A stretch of DNA of 64,000 bases from Chaetorhynchus papuensis (taxonomy: Eukaryota > Chordata > Aves > Passeriformes > Rhipiduridae): assembly GCA_013396525.1 (NCBI GenBank), contig VWYX01000272.1, positions 705,825-769,824 on the forward strand. Direction: 5' to 3'. Shown piece by piece: positions 12,701 to 25,512 of the stretch. The notes beneath the pieces are model-generated. The model was given only the letters and a program-made list of their open reading frames with translations, was not told the DNA's origin and searched no databases. Positions within the stretch are counted from its first letter, which is position 1; each line of letters opens with the position of its first letter. The position numbers were made by a program, and so were the translations under genes.

Positions 12701-15700
12701 AAGGGAGACTGGAGGCACAGGTAAAAGCTGTGTTGTGAGTAATGAACTGGGAGAAAAGAAAGCACACAAGTCAAGGTTTATATTTGTGCATATGAATGCG
12801 ACTGTTTTCCATGAGGTACTTAGAGGCCCAGAATGTGAACAAGTAGCATTCTGTAATCAATAAAGTAAAACAAAAATTAAAAAAATGGGATACTTCAGTT
12901 GGCTGTATCACTGCTGGCCTCCTTATCCTATTTTGATTTGCATAGATTAGAATAAATAGCAGTAAACTAAACCCCGCCAGAGCAGGGAATATGACTCCCT
13001 GTGCTGATCAGGTCTTACAGCAGTAGCCAGCACTGCTTTTGCTGCTGGCCATGATGCTTTAGAGTGTGTTTTTAGCACACATAGGCCATTCCACCTCCGT
13101 TGGCCTCACTGCCAGAGAGCATTCCATGGTACCCTCACGTGAATATAGGCACAGTGCCCATGCTGCAGACAGCTAAAAGCACAGTACTTTTTTTGTTGTT
13201 GCTGATGCTCACTTCAGCTGTTGCATTAAGAGAGTTTATTTAGCTTGCTGCAAATTGCTTCCCTAGGAGTGCTGGGAAAGGTAGAAAAGCTTACTGCAAT
13301 GCTGATGGTGTGAAGGTTAAGAAATAATGACTTAAAATCCAAGGAAGGATGGTTAGGTTAAATACCAGGAAAATACTTCTGAAGGTAAGCAGAGCAAGTA
13401 GATCATATTAGAAAAGGCTCAGGAGATCTCCTCACCAGGGATTTTTTGAATACATTGGATATGTATCTGTCAAGGATAGCTGATCCTGCCCTCAGACAGA
13501 GACAGATGACTTCCAGATGTCTATTCCACTCTGTGGACAGCAAGCCCATACCTGAATATTAAATAGGAAAGGCAGGGATGTGTCCCCAGCTATCCCTCGT
13601 GCACCAAGCAATGGGGGAGGATGAAGTGAAGGGGACTGGAGGGTGACCAGGCTCACAGCTCTCCTTATGCTGTTTATCTCACTGGCACTCAGTGTGTCCA
13701 AGGCTCAGCATGACAGACTGCTCATCTGACCCAGGAGAGCTTTTTGTGCTTGGGCATTCTATCATTGTGTTGGATAAAGCACACTTGGCTTCTGGAGGAG
13801 GTATGGATAAAGTGGAAGACAAAAACTTTATGTGATCATATAAATAAATACTATTTAATAATTTACAAGCTGGATATATGTGGTATCATCCGAACACTTG
13901 ACTTAACAGCTTTAAGATTATTTTTCAGCTTGTACTTTAATATGATTTCCTAAACTTATCCATTACTTCACCTCACATAAGAAATCCTCCAAATTCTATA
14001 AATTCTCTTGACCTCTCCAGCTATGATTATTAGTTTAATCATACAAAGCTGGTAATTTGCAATATAATCAAAGTGGGTTTTCTGGACTCATCGTCATCAT
14101 CACCAGAGACGTGCACAGTCAGCCTTTGGGCTCCATGCCTGCTTGCTGAACGCAAGAAGAGAAAACCTGGAACTCTGTGACTCTAAATTGAAGTCATCCA
14201 GTGTTTACACATTTCTGTGTTTCTGCTGGCATCCTGTCTTACATCTTGTGGCTGCTTTTCTTCTCTTGTCCATCTTTTTAGCTCAGGCTTACTAAGTTCT
14301 CATTATTTCAACTCCCTCTTGCTCCTCATTTTGTCTTTCTCTCTCTCATTATATCATTGCTACACTGTCTTTTTAATTCTTATTCCCTCCTTGATTTTTC
14401 CTGCTCCTTTTATCACTTATGCTCTTTTACCCTTTACATTTCCACTTGTTTCATATGGGGAATATGTGCAAAGCCTGTTTTCCTCCTCTTTGTCCATTCA
14501 CAGGCAAAATGTGTTTTTGTGGCCCTTCCTAGGACTGCAATATGATCTCCCACTACATAAAAAGTCTTGTGTGTCAACTTTGTAAGCAGCTGAAAACAGG
14601 ACACTGGGTTGGCTGATCTGCCTCTAAAAATAACATTCTTCTAGATCAAACTTTTGAATCAGTACTAGAGAAGGTGTTCTAGCAATAGTCTGGAATCTCC
14701 AAACTGGTGTTCATCTGCAGAAGAGACAACATCTTCAATCAGTGTGGCTTGGTCTCCAGAGAGCTACAGTTGGTCTAATCCAGGAATGGGTTTACTGTGT
14801 GGGGAAGGATGGGCCAAAAGGGCAAAGCTCTCTATAATGGCAGTGCTAACATCAGATGTCTTTATGATCGTGGAGTTGTAGCTCTGCACTACCCTTGCAA
14901 TTGTTTCAAGAATACCTTACATTTGCCTCAGGTTTGGATGAACATTTTCCTTCAAAAGACTACAGACAAAGCATGTCACTTCACAGCGTGCAGCAGGCCT
15001 CTAGTCTGGAAGGGGGATGAAGGCACCCCTAAAAGCAGGCAAGTGAACAGTAGGATCAGACTATGTCAAAAGTTAGGTGATGCACATCAAAGCAGCTTGC
15101 TGGGCTGAGCCAGAACCTCATTTCACAAAAGTCAGGGTATGAGCATCAGTTTGTAGAAAAACTTGAGCCCTGATCCTGTGTGGTGTTTCAAAAAATGACT
15201 TAGAGTTGAATGGTTCCCTGTCTCATTAATGGTCTCAGTCCTGGGAGGAATCTTTCATTTTTTCTTCCATTCTGTCATAGCATAAAAGCAACACTTGAAG
15301 AGAATCCTTGGGGGAAGCAGTCTACTCTTATTTCTTGTAGATTTGTGCATTCAAACAGAAGCTGGAAAACAAGCATAAGCAATTTTAGTCTGTCAGTTTA
15401 GATCTTATGTCAAATGTTTATGGTCACATTTCTCAAATGCCTTTATATCATAAAGAAACAGAATCGAGCCAGACACTGAAAGACAGATTAAACTCACCTG
15501 ACAACTATCATCTGGCCTCTAACTCTGCCTTTTGGCATCCAATGCAACATAGTAAAAAGATGTATGCGGCAACTATAAAATAGCTTTCACCAGCAACAAA
15601 GTTTTAAAGAAAAATACACCTATTTATAAGCTAGACTTATTTCTCCCCCACATTTTTCATTTACTGTGGCCTGGTGCCCTTCTCCTGTGAAACTGTGTGC

Positions 15701-16920
15701 ACCACACCTTAAGGTTTTTGAAATACCAGTATGCATTATTAAGCATCTAGACTGTGGCAAAAGTACCTTTCCTCTGTTCTGAAATGGTTAACAGAATTAA
15801 ATATAATTAATTAGACTTCTTCCTTCAAAAGAGCTTAACAGTTTCTTGGAAAAGTCAGTGTTTTTTTTTTTAAATGTAATTCAAGGAAATTATGTTGTAA
15901 AACTTTCTGATGATGGAATTCCGCTCTGTCCAGATTTCTTCAGTGATGTTGTCTGCAGATTACCTGTGAACATTGTCCTTTCAAAAGAAACAATGTAAAA
16001 ATTAAGCTTTCAGATTCAGATGCAGTTTTTCGCTGATTGCAGTGACATATATCAGCCTTTTTCATTGACTGTTTGTTTGACTCATTGGACTTGCCAAGCT
16101 AGCATTGATTAGAGTGACTGAACTTGATTTTTTTTCTTACGTATCATTGCCAATATTATTTATGCAATTCAGGGAGCTCATTTAGATAAGACTGGAGAGG
16201 TGTAATATTTGCATACTCCAATATCGAGAGAACAATAGTGACTATATTTCAGACTTGAGAATGCTTCATTACTCTCTGGGGAAGGAAGGAGCACAGGTAA
16301 ATACTTGAGACCCAAACTCTTGAGACGTTCTTCTGGTTGAAATTTCTCTCCTTCCACCTCCTACTGCATATATGGAAATCCGTGTAACACTGGGGAACAT
16401 GTGAAATCCCATATATACACTGATAATGAAAAATGGAACATCAGTGTTGAGAAAAGATATTTTCAAACAAGTAAATGTTCTCAGACTTCTCTGCATTATC
16501 TACAGATTGTGGTTTTCTTCTCTCAGTGAGGAATTTGTTGGTGTTCACAGGTCTCTCACAAATATTTCCACAGCTTGAATAGCAAAAATAGAGCTTAAGA
16601 GGTATTTTAATGAGGGGTCTTTTAAGCAGTGGAACAATGGAAAGAAGGCAAATAACTTAGAAACAGCCTCAGGTATCCTATAAACAGAGACGTGTTTAGA
16701 ATGCAAGTGATCTTTTTTGCTGCTGTCCTGTGTCAGAGCTGTTGAAAGTAATTAATGTAGTCTTTTAAGTTATTACCAGCCACAGAAAGCAGTTTAGAGA
16801 GACCAAATAATCCATGACTTAAATCTGGATAGCACTGTTGAAGAGCAGTTCACTATCTGATTACAGCATTTAAAATGTGTTAGGAGAGTCACATTGTGCT
16901 TTTATCCAGAGAGCCCAATG
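9729..16920. other. Non-coding stretch, nothing recognised
   Basis: No gene or repeat family is recognised. It includes an A13 run (10035-10047), a T11 run (15861-15871) and a more GC-rich patch at about 10430-10850 where frames overlap on both strands without known motifs. A pyrimidine-rich patch (about 14217-14420) creates a spuriously hydrophobic frame. The short GC-rich string near 11870-11890 looks superficially like a primer-binding site but has no LTR beside it. Confidence 0.5.
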
Positions 16921-17001
16921 GTAATGCAAGTAGCAGCATTAATGGCCAATAAATTAATTATGCTCAGTAGTGAATTAATAATGTAATGAAGAATTAATTC
17001 C
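16921..17001. other. Cluster of TAATTA-type motifs
   Basis: In about 80 bp there are overlapping ATTAAT/TTAATTA strings at about 16938-16943, 16953-16960, 16973-16978 and 16992-16998, interspersed with less AT-rich sequence. Homeodomain proteins generally bind TAATTA cores. A conserved enhancer is only one possibility; AT-rich background produces such clusters too. Confidence 0.2.
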
Positions 17002-20000
17002 ATTTTTTAGTGAAGATGATCTTAAATGTTTCATTCCTTCTCTCATTTTGTCTCACTATTCCCCACTGTGATCAAAACTTCTTTTGCAGGCACCTGAATG
17101 ACTAGACAGCTCCATACCCTGAGCACAGACTTTAAGATTTAGATAAGATCTTAATCTAAGAAAATGTTAGCTCTTCTTTTTTAAGCGTATTCCACATTGC
17201 AAGCCTCATAAAAGAGATTTGTATTGTACATTTTAATGATATCTGGTGGGAATACTTCACAGTAGACAAGTTTTCCCTCAGGTTTTTCATCCATGTTTAG
17301 TCTACTTTTCTCCTGACATGTTGCTTATTTAATTGTGTGCAGCATATTGGTCTATCCTATCTGCAGAGCAAAGACAAACTGCATGTGAAAGGAAAACTAA
17401 TTAAAAAAAAAAATCATTTTATGTAATAAAAAAGGAATTTTAAAACAAGGTGAGACCAAGGCATGAAATCTGAGAGGAAATACTCTCCTTTCCAGCTTGG
17501 CTGTTAATACCTAGCAGTTGGTAGTTGTTCAGAAAGCTCCTTGTGTGAATCTCTGCATTTTGGTGATGTTCCCCCTACATCCCTTCAACTCGTTATGATT
17601 CTTGTAAAGTCCGAAAAAAAGAAAAGAATCAACAGCATTTGAGCATAATAAAGACCCTATGAATTGCAGAAACAGATGTCTAATGTCTTGCTTTTGAAGT
17701 TCAAGTCTACTAAATCAGGTTTTGTTAAACCCCAAGGCTCAGGTTACAGTAGCATTTGTAAACAGAGGAGACAAGGCATTTTTTGCTGTCAGTAGAAAGC
17801 CTGACTTATAAATTACCAGGCTGGACAGGTAATTCTCAAAGTGGCTTCCATTTATGTGTGGTTAGATGGACTTCTTTTCAGAGACATCGGTGCTCTGACA
17901 ATGACCATGTTGTTTAGGAATGCCAGTCCCATCCATTATACCCTGCACTCTGTGACAAGCTGTTAATATGTCATTAACTTATGGGACAAGTCATATATGC
18001 TTTTTCTTCCCTCAAAGACCAAAAGAACCCTGAAGTATTCAAAATTTCTGAATTACATGATCGTCCATGGCAGCTGTTGGAATTGTAAAACTTAATAACC
18101 AATGCTAAACAATCAATCTGTCAGCTTTTGGTCAAGTAAATTACAGGAAATCAGAAGTCAGCAGCCACTATAACATGTTTTTCCAGAGGTGCAAGATTCT
18201 AACGTTGTGGATAAGTTGCTGGTTGTCACCCATAAACAAGGATAGCTGGTTTGTCCCTTGAGCAACAGCATTGCACCTCCTTCATCATCCAAACCCACAG
18301 CACACAGGCAGGATGCTCTGTTGTTTATGGCAAATAGCATGTGCCTCTGAAGGCAGAGTCCATCATCCCTTTCCAATTCCCCTGTGAAAAAAAAAGTAGA
18401 ACGCTACCTTATGCTCTTTCTACATTCCTGACACAGTCAGAGCACATCATCCCATTGCAAATGTTTGACAAATTTTATCCACTGACGGAAAACAGAAAAT
18501 CTATGAAAAAAATAGTGTGAGCCTGCACTAAACCTTAACAGGCTGTCCTTATATAGCGATTTTTAAATGCTTTATCTTGCTGTCGATTTGCTTTTTTTTG
18601 GTTTTCTGGATGAATAATTTGGTCCTGCTGGCCAAATGTTTTAGAGAAAACCATGCAATTTTTTTTAGCAGATAGTTGTGAGAAAAATAAGAACTGGATC
18701 ACTTTTTGAACTTCTTACTCTTGTCTAATTCAGCCTGTTAAATGTAAAATTCAAATGAACCTTCCAAATCTTCATATCTTCTTTCTAATAATCTTCTGAG
18801 CTGGATCTTTGTAACTCACCTCTCTTGCTGTCAGAAGCACTAATCTTCACTGCCTGGCACCCTGGGTATTTAGGAACTCCATCCCCTCACCTCTACCTTT
18901 CTTGATAACATTGTAATAACATACTGTAGCCTAAAAACCGTGGGGAAAACTATTTAACTATTTATTAATTGCCCTGTTCTTTTAAAATTTCCTTCTAAAC
19001 CATCATTCTAGATGTTGGTGATATCCATCCCCCCCTCCTGCCAGGTAGGTGTAAAAAAGGCACCCTTCCTTCAGGACAGATGGAAGCTCTAATGATGTTC
19101 CCAATGGCACTTCACTGGATGGCCTCGAGGAGAAAGCTCTGCATTCATGAGCTGCCGACTTCCCTCTTGAGGTAAACCAACTGTTATGTAATGGCACTCT
19201 GTGTTCACAAAGAATGGGACCAAAGGCCCTACCAAAATGCATTTTTCTTCTGATTCACTGCTGTTCATTCTTTAGACAAGGTAAATTATTGTGGCTGGTG
19301 TCATCAGCATAGCAGAAGCCAATTCAGATACAAGGAGTTACTCCAGGTACATGTGCAGCCCTTGTCTTTTCACAGCAGCCAAGGATCATATTTACAGGGG
19401 ATCATCTACAGGGTTAACTTTGCACAGAATCTATTTAGACACTTCAACTAAAGCATTTTCCACCTCTCAATTGAGCCAGCCTTGCTATGTCTGCCCTCAA
19501 ACTTCCCTCAGCTGGTGTCAATGCTCAGTATCTCTCTGCATGCAGGATTTAGCCTTTCTGATTTTACTGTACCTTCCACATGCGTGTCTCTGTGCTTTAG
19601 TTAAAAGAGAACAGATGAAATGAAAGAAAGTAAGAAACACCCACTTGGAAAATAATATAAGAATGATTTAATGTAACCTGTGTCCTTTGCCCAAGGAGCC
19701 TCTCATTATCCCTGTCTCTTTAGCTTTGGTGTTGGAGACAGAGCACTGTGTTTAATTATTTACTGGTTGCTATAGTGTTGTTAAATGAACCTTTGAGACT
19801 GTCATGTGGTGGGCAGAGCTGTCGCCTCACAAATATTAAAGCAGATCTGCAGCAATTTAAGTTTCCACAGGTTCAAGAAACCCCATATTCCCATTTTCAG
19901 AAAGCAGAGAAGAAGGAAAAAAAATCAAACCCTGAAGTCTGCATTTAACGATTCAAGAAGCCCTCAAAAAGTAATTTCTTTCTCTTAGAACTGTACCCAG

Positions 20001-22007
20001 TTGTTCTTTTTCTGCTCGTTGCCATTTCACATTACTTCAGTGTATAAAAATGAGTTTGCAGGCTTTCAGATGCTGAGGCTGTTAACTTACCAAATCTCTC
20101 TGCATTCAGACAAGTTCAGTCTGTATAAAGGACACAATGATGCATAAAACAGATACATTGCATTATGCAGCAGTCTAATTTATTTCATGAAATATATAAC
20201 AAATGAGCAAATATATTTTGATGCCACAGCCATGAACATTGTAGGTTTACAGCAATTCAGCATGACCGATGGAGCTGAAAGCCATTATTTGTGAAGTGTG
20301 AGTTGATGAGTTAGCAAAGGAAGACATTTTGGGCATCCAGATGAGTATTTTATGAAATAATGCAGAAATTATTGAAGCAGAAAAGAGATGACCAAAACAA
20401 GAGAACAAAAACAAGTATGCAAACTGAAATACTCTGTGGGGAAAAAGCCAAGACTGGTTTGCACCTAAGAAGTTTGTGGTATCTGTCAAGAGGCAACAAA
20501 TGGATTTCATTTAGTATTTAATTTTCCTTCATAAAACTGGCCACTTTATCTTTTCCTAGCTTATACAAAATTGCTTCAATGAAACACTTGCTTACACCAC
20601 TTTTTCAAAGTATTACCCTGTGCCATGTGAAGAACTTGTCTAGAAAAAATATCAGGAATCTGGACTCACTTTCCATCCCTTTCAGAGAATACTGTTATTG
20701 TTGTGGGAGGGAGAGAATAAGGAGAGAAGAAAACCAAAAGTATAAAAGATCCATATAGGTGAGACTACAAATATGATCCTCATTCAAAAATATTGCCTGA
20801 TAGTCAGTCATTGAGTCAACAAGGAGAGGTAGCTGTTTACTGAAAACAGTAAAGAGATTTTCCCAGGAGATGCGCTTTTACTATTCCATTCTGCGTATTT
20901 TAACTTCTAATTATGTCTGTGCAAGTTTTGAAAAACAAAATAGGGTCTTTGGGACTGAAGATGAGTATAGAATAACCATAAAGGATGTAATTAGAGTAAA
21001 GAGTGACAAGTTGACAGGCACAATTCAGAGACAAACGTACAGGCAAGCAGCTGAAGCAGCTCTACATCAGGATACAGCACTTGTGCACTGGGGACCTGTC
21101 CCAGATCCACTGAAGCTATTAAATGCAAGGCTGGGAAGATGGGGGAGAACCCGGTGCTACTGACCTAAGGAAAAATAAATTCGTGCTCTGAAATATTTTC
21201 CCTTGATAAAAAATTTCATACATGCTGCGGAGAAAAAAAAAATTCCATAGGATTGCCAGGAGCTTGTCCAGTCGCTGGAGTGCTGATTTTACTTATGAGT
21301 GCCCTAATAGGTCTTATTTGCTTCTGCTTCAGTGAATAAAGCTCTCTAGGAGAGCAGGTAAATGGAGTAGCACTGGCTAGGTAATACCAAAGAGCTGATA
21401 GCTGATAGAGGTTTCCTACTCAGCTTTGGTACAGATTTTGATGTGCTGTGCTGGTAGCGTGAGCAGGCAAACCAAACCCTGAGTTAAAACCCATGCTGCA
21501 TAACATGCCCAGTGCAATTAAAGCAGTGAATTACTGAATAACAATATCCTTAACTCACCCTGCTGGGATGAGGTGAGCTGGAGCTTCTGTAGAATGGGGC
21601 AAGGCTCGAATTCCTCCAGCATCCAGGGAGTTTGTGTCAGTTTGCATCACACAGGATGAATCAACTCACAGCTTCTGTCAGGACCTTCGTCTCATAGATC
21701 AACAAGTAAGCAAATCCGAAATGTACTGGAATGGACCGACAGATAGTTTTAAAGACATTTCAATCAGTTTTCATGGGAAAACTGCTTCAAAGCCTTAAAT
21801 AAATGTGAGACTGGGCAAATGGAAAGATAAATGAAAAACTATTAAAGAAACAAGTCTGAAAATTTCCTGCTTCCAAAGTCTCAAAGTTGCCTGTGTGTGT
21901 AAATTACACCAATGAAGTTAATGAATTTAGGAAATAACTTAATTCCTTTTCACAGGTTACAAAAGCAACTTTTACTTTTTCTGCATAAATAAAATTTCTC
22001 ACATTAT
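17002..22007. other. Non-coding stretch, nothing recognised
   Basis: I see no coding gene, RNA gene or recognisable transposon. Open frames up to 110 codons (19291-19623 plus) have no known motif. Homopolymer runs are short. Confidence 0.5.
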
Positions 22008-22073
22008 ATAGCATATCATATGGGAATAGCATATAATATATATAGCATATAATATATATAGCATATAATATGC
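22008..22073. repeat. AT-rich tandem repeat, 16-bp unit, four copies
   Basis: The unit atagcatataatatat occurs at 22026-22041 and 22042-22057, with a third copy differing at its end at 22058-22073. A diverged first copy lies at 22008-22024. This is a small minisatellite. Confidence 0.9.
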
Positions 22074-25000
22074 TTACAGCATCTATAAGCATAGATTTCT
22101 TTAATATGTGGACTTCCTTTAAAATAAAACAAGCTTTCACTTTTTCAGTAGTTTTGAGCTGCATCCTTTACACGTGACCATCAGAAATGAATGACTATTG
22201 GGTCAATTACAGATTTCTGTTATATAAATTTCTTCTACATTAACAGATTTAAAATCCCTTAGGAACCATTTTACAATCTAACTGATGATATTTATGGTCA
22301 TGTCTCAGAATCAGCTAAATCATTTGAGCACCATTCCTTTATCCAGCAGATGACCTTTTATTTTCAAAATATAGAACATGCTGAATAACTCTGGTAAATG
22401 ATCTGTGGATAGAAAGGGCTGTCTTGCTTCCCTGAAACCTTTGCAATATATTTGGCTCATTAAAGACATCCCAGAAACTGTCAGGAATGTATACAACCAA
22501 AAAGTTGGTTACTCATTTCAATGATAGTGAGACAATTCTAAAATGATAGAAATAGTATAAAGTAATTTAGAAATAAAAATGTTTTGATCAAAAATCTAAA
22601 GTTTATACCAGTTTCTTTTGCATCCCCAGGAAATCCAGAAACATTTGCAATAGAAATCTTTTACTTAGCTTTTTTTTCTTGACTTGTTTGCCTTAGAGTC
22701 AATTTATTTTTAATTTCATTTATTATATTGCTGCGGATAATCAATAGATTAGATTTAGACTGGCAAGTTGGCTTTCTACAAAGAGATCTCAAGGAGAGAG
22801 TCGATTACAGCATTGGAGCTTCCTCAGGAGAACAAATCTGTAAGCAATCTGATCCCTGTCATCATTTATCAGGCAGCACTGCATTAGCTGGTATTTTTTG
22901 TGTTACAGGTGAGTAGATCAAGACTTTTGAATGAAGGATTAAACTTTGTATAGCATAGGAAAATCAAGCTTTTTCAGCATAAAACCCCCAAATGTAGCTC
23001 TTCTCAAAGACATATTCATGGGGATTGATTCACCAGCCTCCTGTGGATCCATTTTCCCTGGGCAGAATGAGGCACTGCAAGTGTAAAATGCTGTTTCTCC
23101 TCTTTGCACACAGCTTGAACAGAGAGAGCCTCCAGCGCCAGGCTCTCTGGCCCCTTGAACAGCACTCTGAAGATAATGAATTGCTTCCTGTATCACATTA
23201 GTGGAGATGTTCTCATATTGAGAACCTTAAGGTGAGGTTGTTATTGCTGTCATATTCTGACAACACATCCACCTATTCCTGGAGAGTGGAGAAGTTATGA
23301 AGACAGCTAACAGCACCCAATGTCGCTTTGGTGCACTGGGACTGTGGGACTGCTCGTCTTAAATATTGTTTGGCTGGATCCAGCTGCTGTGCTGGAGCGA
23401 AAAGGGAAGATAACTATCTATAAAAACTGCCAAAGTGTAACTTCCCTCTTTTCCCAATATTGGCCCCTGCAGTCCTGCTGTGGTCATGTTGCAGGGTCCT
23501 GGACACAGAGCTGTGCTCTCCTGGCTGTTCAGATTGTCACTGTCCTGATCCAGAGCAGGGGGATTGGGGTCACACGCAGGGTCAGGGCTGTGAGACATCC
23601 TTGCATGGTTTGATTCACTGCTGTGGTGGCAGGAATGCACTTCAGCACATCCCAGGGACTTGCAGTGATTTCACTGGGAGGCAAAACCACCTGAGCCAGG
23701 GCCAGTCTGCCAGGCAGAGACCTCCAGGAGAACAACAGTTCCCTTGTGGCTTCCACTAATTCAAAGTGCCTCCTTAGCAGGCAAATCCCCATCCTCAGTT
23801 GCTGTGATGCAGTATGGCTCTTGTGAAATGAGGGGCTTGGGTTTTGGGCAACTTTTCTTTGATATATCTGGAATAAAAGAAGACTGTACAGTCAAGTGTC
23901 TTTCAAGGAGAAAAGCCAGTTAAGAAAGGGATTGTACAGTCTGTTTTAAATAACTTGATTTATGGATTGACTTTCTTCATAAATATTCACTCCTGGCTCC
24001 TTTATTTTCTTAATTTATTTTTTTCTGGCTGATGGGAATCCAAGTTTAAATACATCCATGGTGTGCAAATATATATATCCTTCCCTTTGAAAGTATAAAA
24101 AGACAACAAATGCTGCCATAACCCATTGCTTTCTTGATATATCCCTTGGTGAAGTGCATGGATTTCTCTGGTTAGAAAATGACTTCATAGATGAGAACTC
24201 TGCTTTTTCTAAAATGTGGGAATTTTTGCTTAGTTTTAGCAATGTCAATGTCAGCATTCTTAGGGTGATGAAATGATGAAACCACGTGTCCTAATCTCAT
24301 GGCAGCCAGAAGTTACAGCAGGGCAGTATCCTGCCAATGTCCATAGCTACAACCTCAGCGCTGTGACAGAGTGCTTGTGTTGTGCTCTGGGGGGTCTTAA
24401 TGAGGTCACACCAAAGACTTTGCTTCCCTCTGTTGTCCTGTGCACTGAGGCAGGGCAGATATATTGGTGTGGCTGAGTCCTGCCACAGCTGAGAGCAGCA
24501 GCTCAAGGGGGTAGAGAAGGACAAAGCTGTGGCTTCTTCTCCGTATGGCTAGAAAATTCAATGCAGTCACAAAGAAAGAAGAGTGTCCTTTCAAAGGCTG
24601 CTGGAAAGGACTTCATTAATGTTTGGGAGGCTTGAAGTCCCCTCCATTTTTTGTAGCTGGCCTGTTTCTTTAGATTGTGCAGCATGAGGAGGTAGGAGCC
24701 TCCACATCTTTTGCTGTCTTTGTGTATTGTAGAAAAGCACCTCTCTTTGGAGGTCCATTGGCTTTAACATTTCATACCTAGCAGTGAGGAATCCCAAATG
24801 TAAAATATTGAGGAGGATGGACAAATTTCTCAGTCTTCAAGTTCTGCAGAAAATTTTAATTTCTTCAGAGTTTTGTTTAGTTTTGTTTGTTTGTTTTGGT
24901 TGATGATGAGGGCTTTTTTTTTTTTTTTTAATATTAAAGGAAATCCAACAATGATTTCACTTGGAATGATTTCTTTTTCCCAGGACTACATAATAACTGT

Positions 25001-25324
25001 TCTTGTATTTGCTATGCTCTAAGATGAAGGTATTTCTTCTGAAGTAAAAAATTTAGACTTTGGATTTTGGAATGATTCGACATTTTAGATTCACCTGTTT
25101 CCTTTTTAGTATCCTTTTCATAAGCACTGTGGGGACCAAGTGATTTCTAGAAGTAGTCTTTTGTGAAAGTGCTCATAATGGAAATGACTTCTAACCACAG
25201 ATGTTGTGAAAAAAAAGGACCTAACAGATAATAATTAACAGATACATCTTTTACTGGAAGTTCCTTTTGCAGGCTAGGGCACTGTAGTCCTCCCTACAGT
25301 GGATAAAGCAGAACTAGAGATTTA
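22074..25324. other. Non-coding stretch, nothing recognised
   Basis: No gene is recognised. A T16 run lies at 24914-24929. A patch at 23320-23800 is less AT-rich and has frames of 87-99 codons on both strands, none with recognisable motifs. A consensus-like splice donor (cag|gtgagt at 22908/22909) ends a 62-codon frame, but no matching gene structure was found. Confidence 0.5.
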
Positions 25325-25512
25325 TTGAGTCAGAGCACTGGGCTATGAGACTGTAAATCTAAGGTCTATTCCCAGCTCTGTCTCAGAGCCTGATTTTGAT
25401 ACCTAAGGCAAGTCACAGACCCTCTGTACCCCAATGCTGACCTGAAAAATGGCAGTGATGACTTGTGCAATTTTCTGAAGCCATGCTGAGGTTGAATTAT
25501 ATGAGATTATAG
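25325..25512 (+). repeat. MIR-type tRNA-derived SINE, ancient
   Basis: The order of blocks follows the MIR consensus: 'agagcactgggctatgaga', then 'ggtctattcccagctctg' (25363-25380), then 'ggcaagtcac' (25408-25417), then 'cctctgtacccc' (25421-25432). Next come 'ctgaaaaatggcagtgatga' (25442-25461) and a gaggttgaattatatga block near 25488-25504. Each is diverged from the MIR consensus as I remember it, but order and spacing are right. MIR spread before the main amniote lineages diverged, so a heavily mutated copy in a bird is expected. It also fits sequence that has stayed in place for a very long time. Confidence 0.7.

Noticed and set aside
14217..14585. 122-codon hydrophobic frame resembling a membrane protein
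   Set aside because: The hydrophobicity comes from a pyrimidine-rich tract coding Leu, Phe and Ser. There is no topology or family match.
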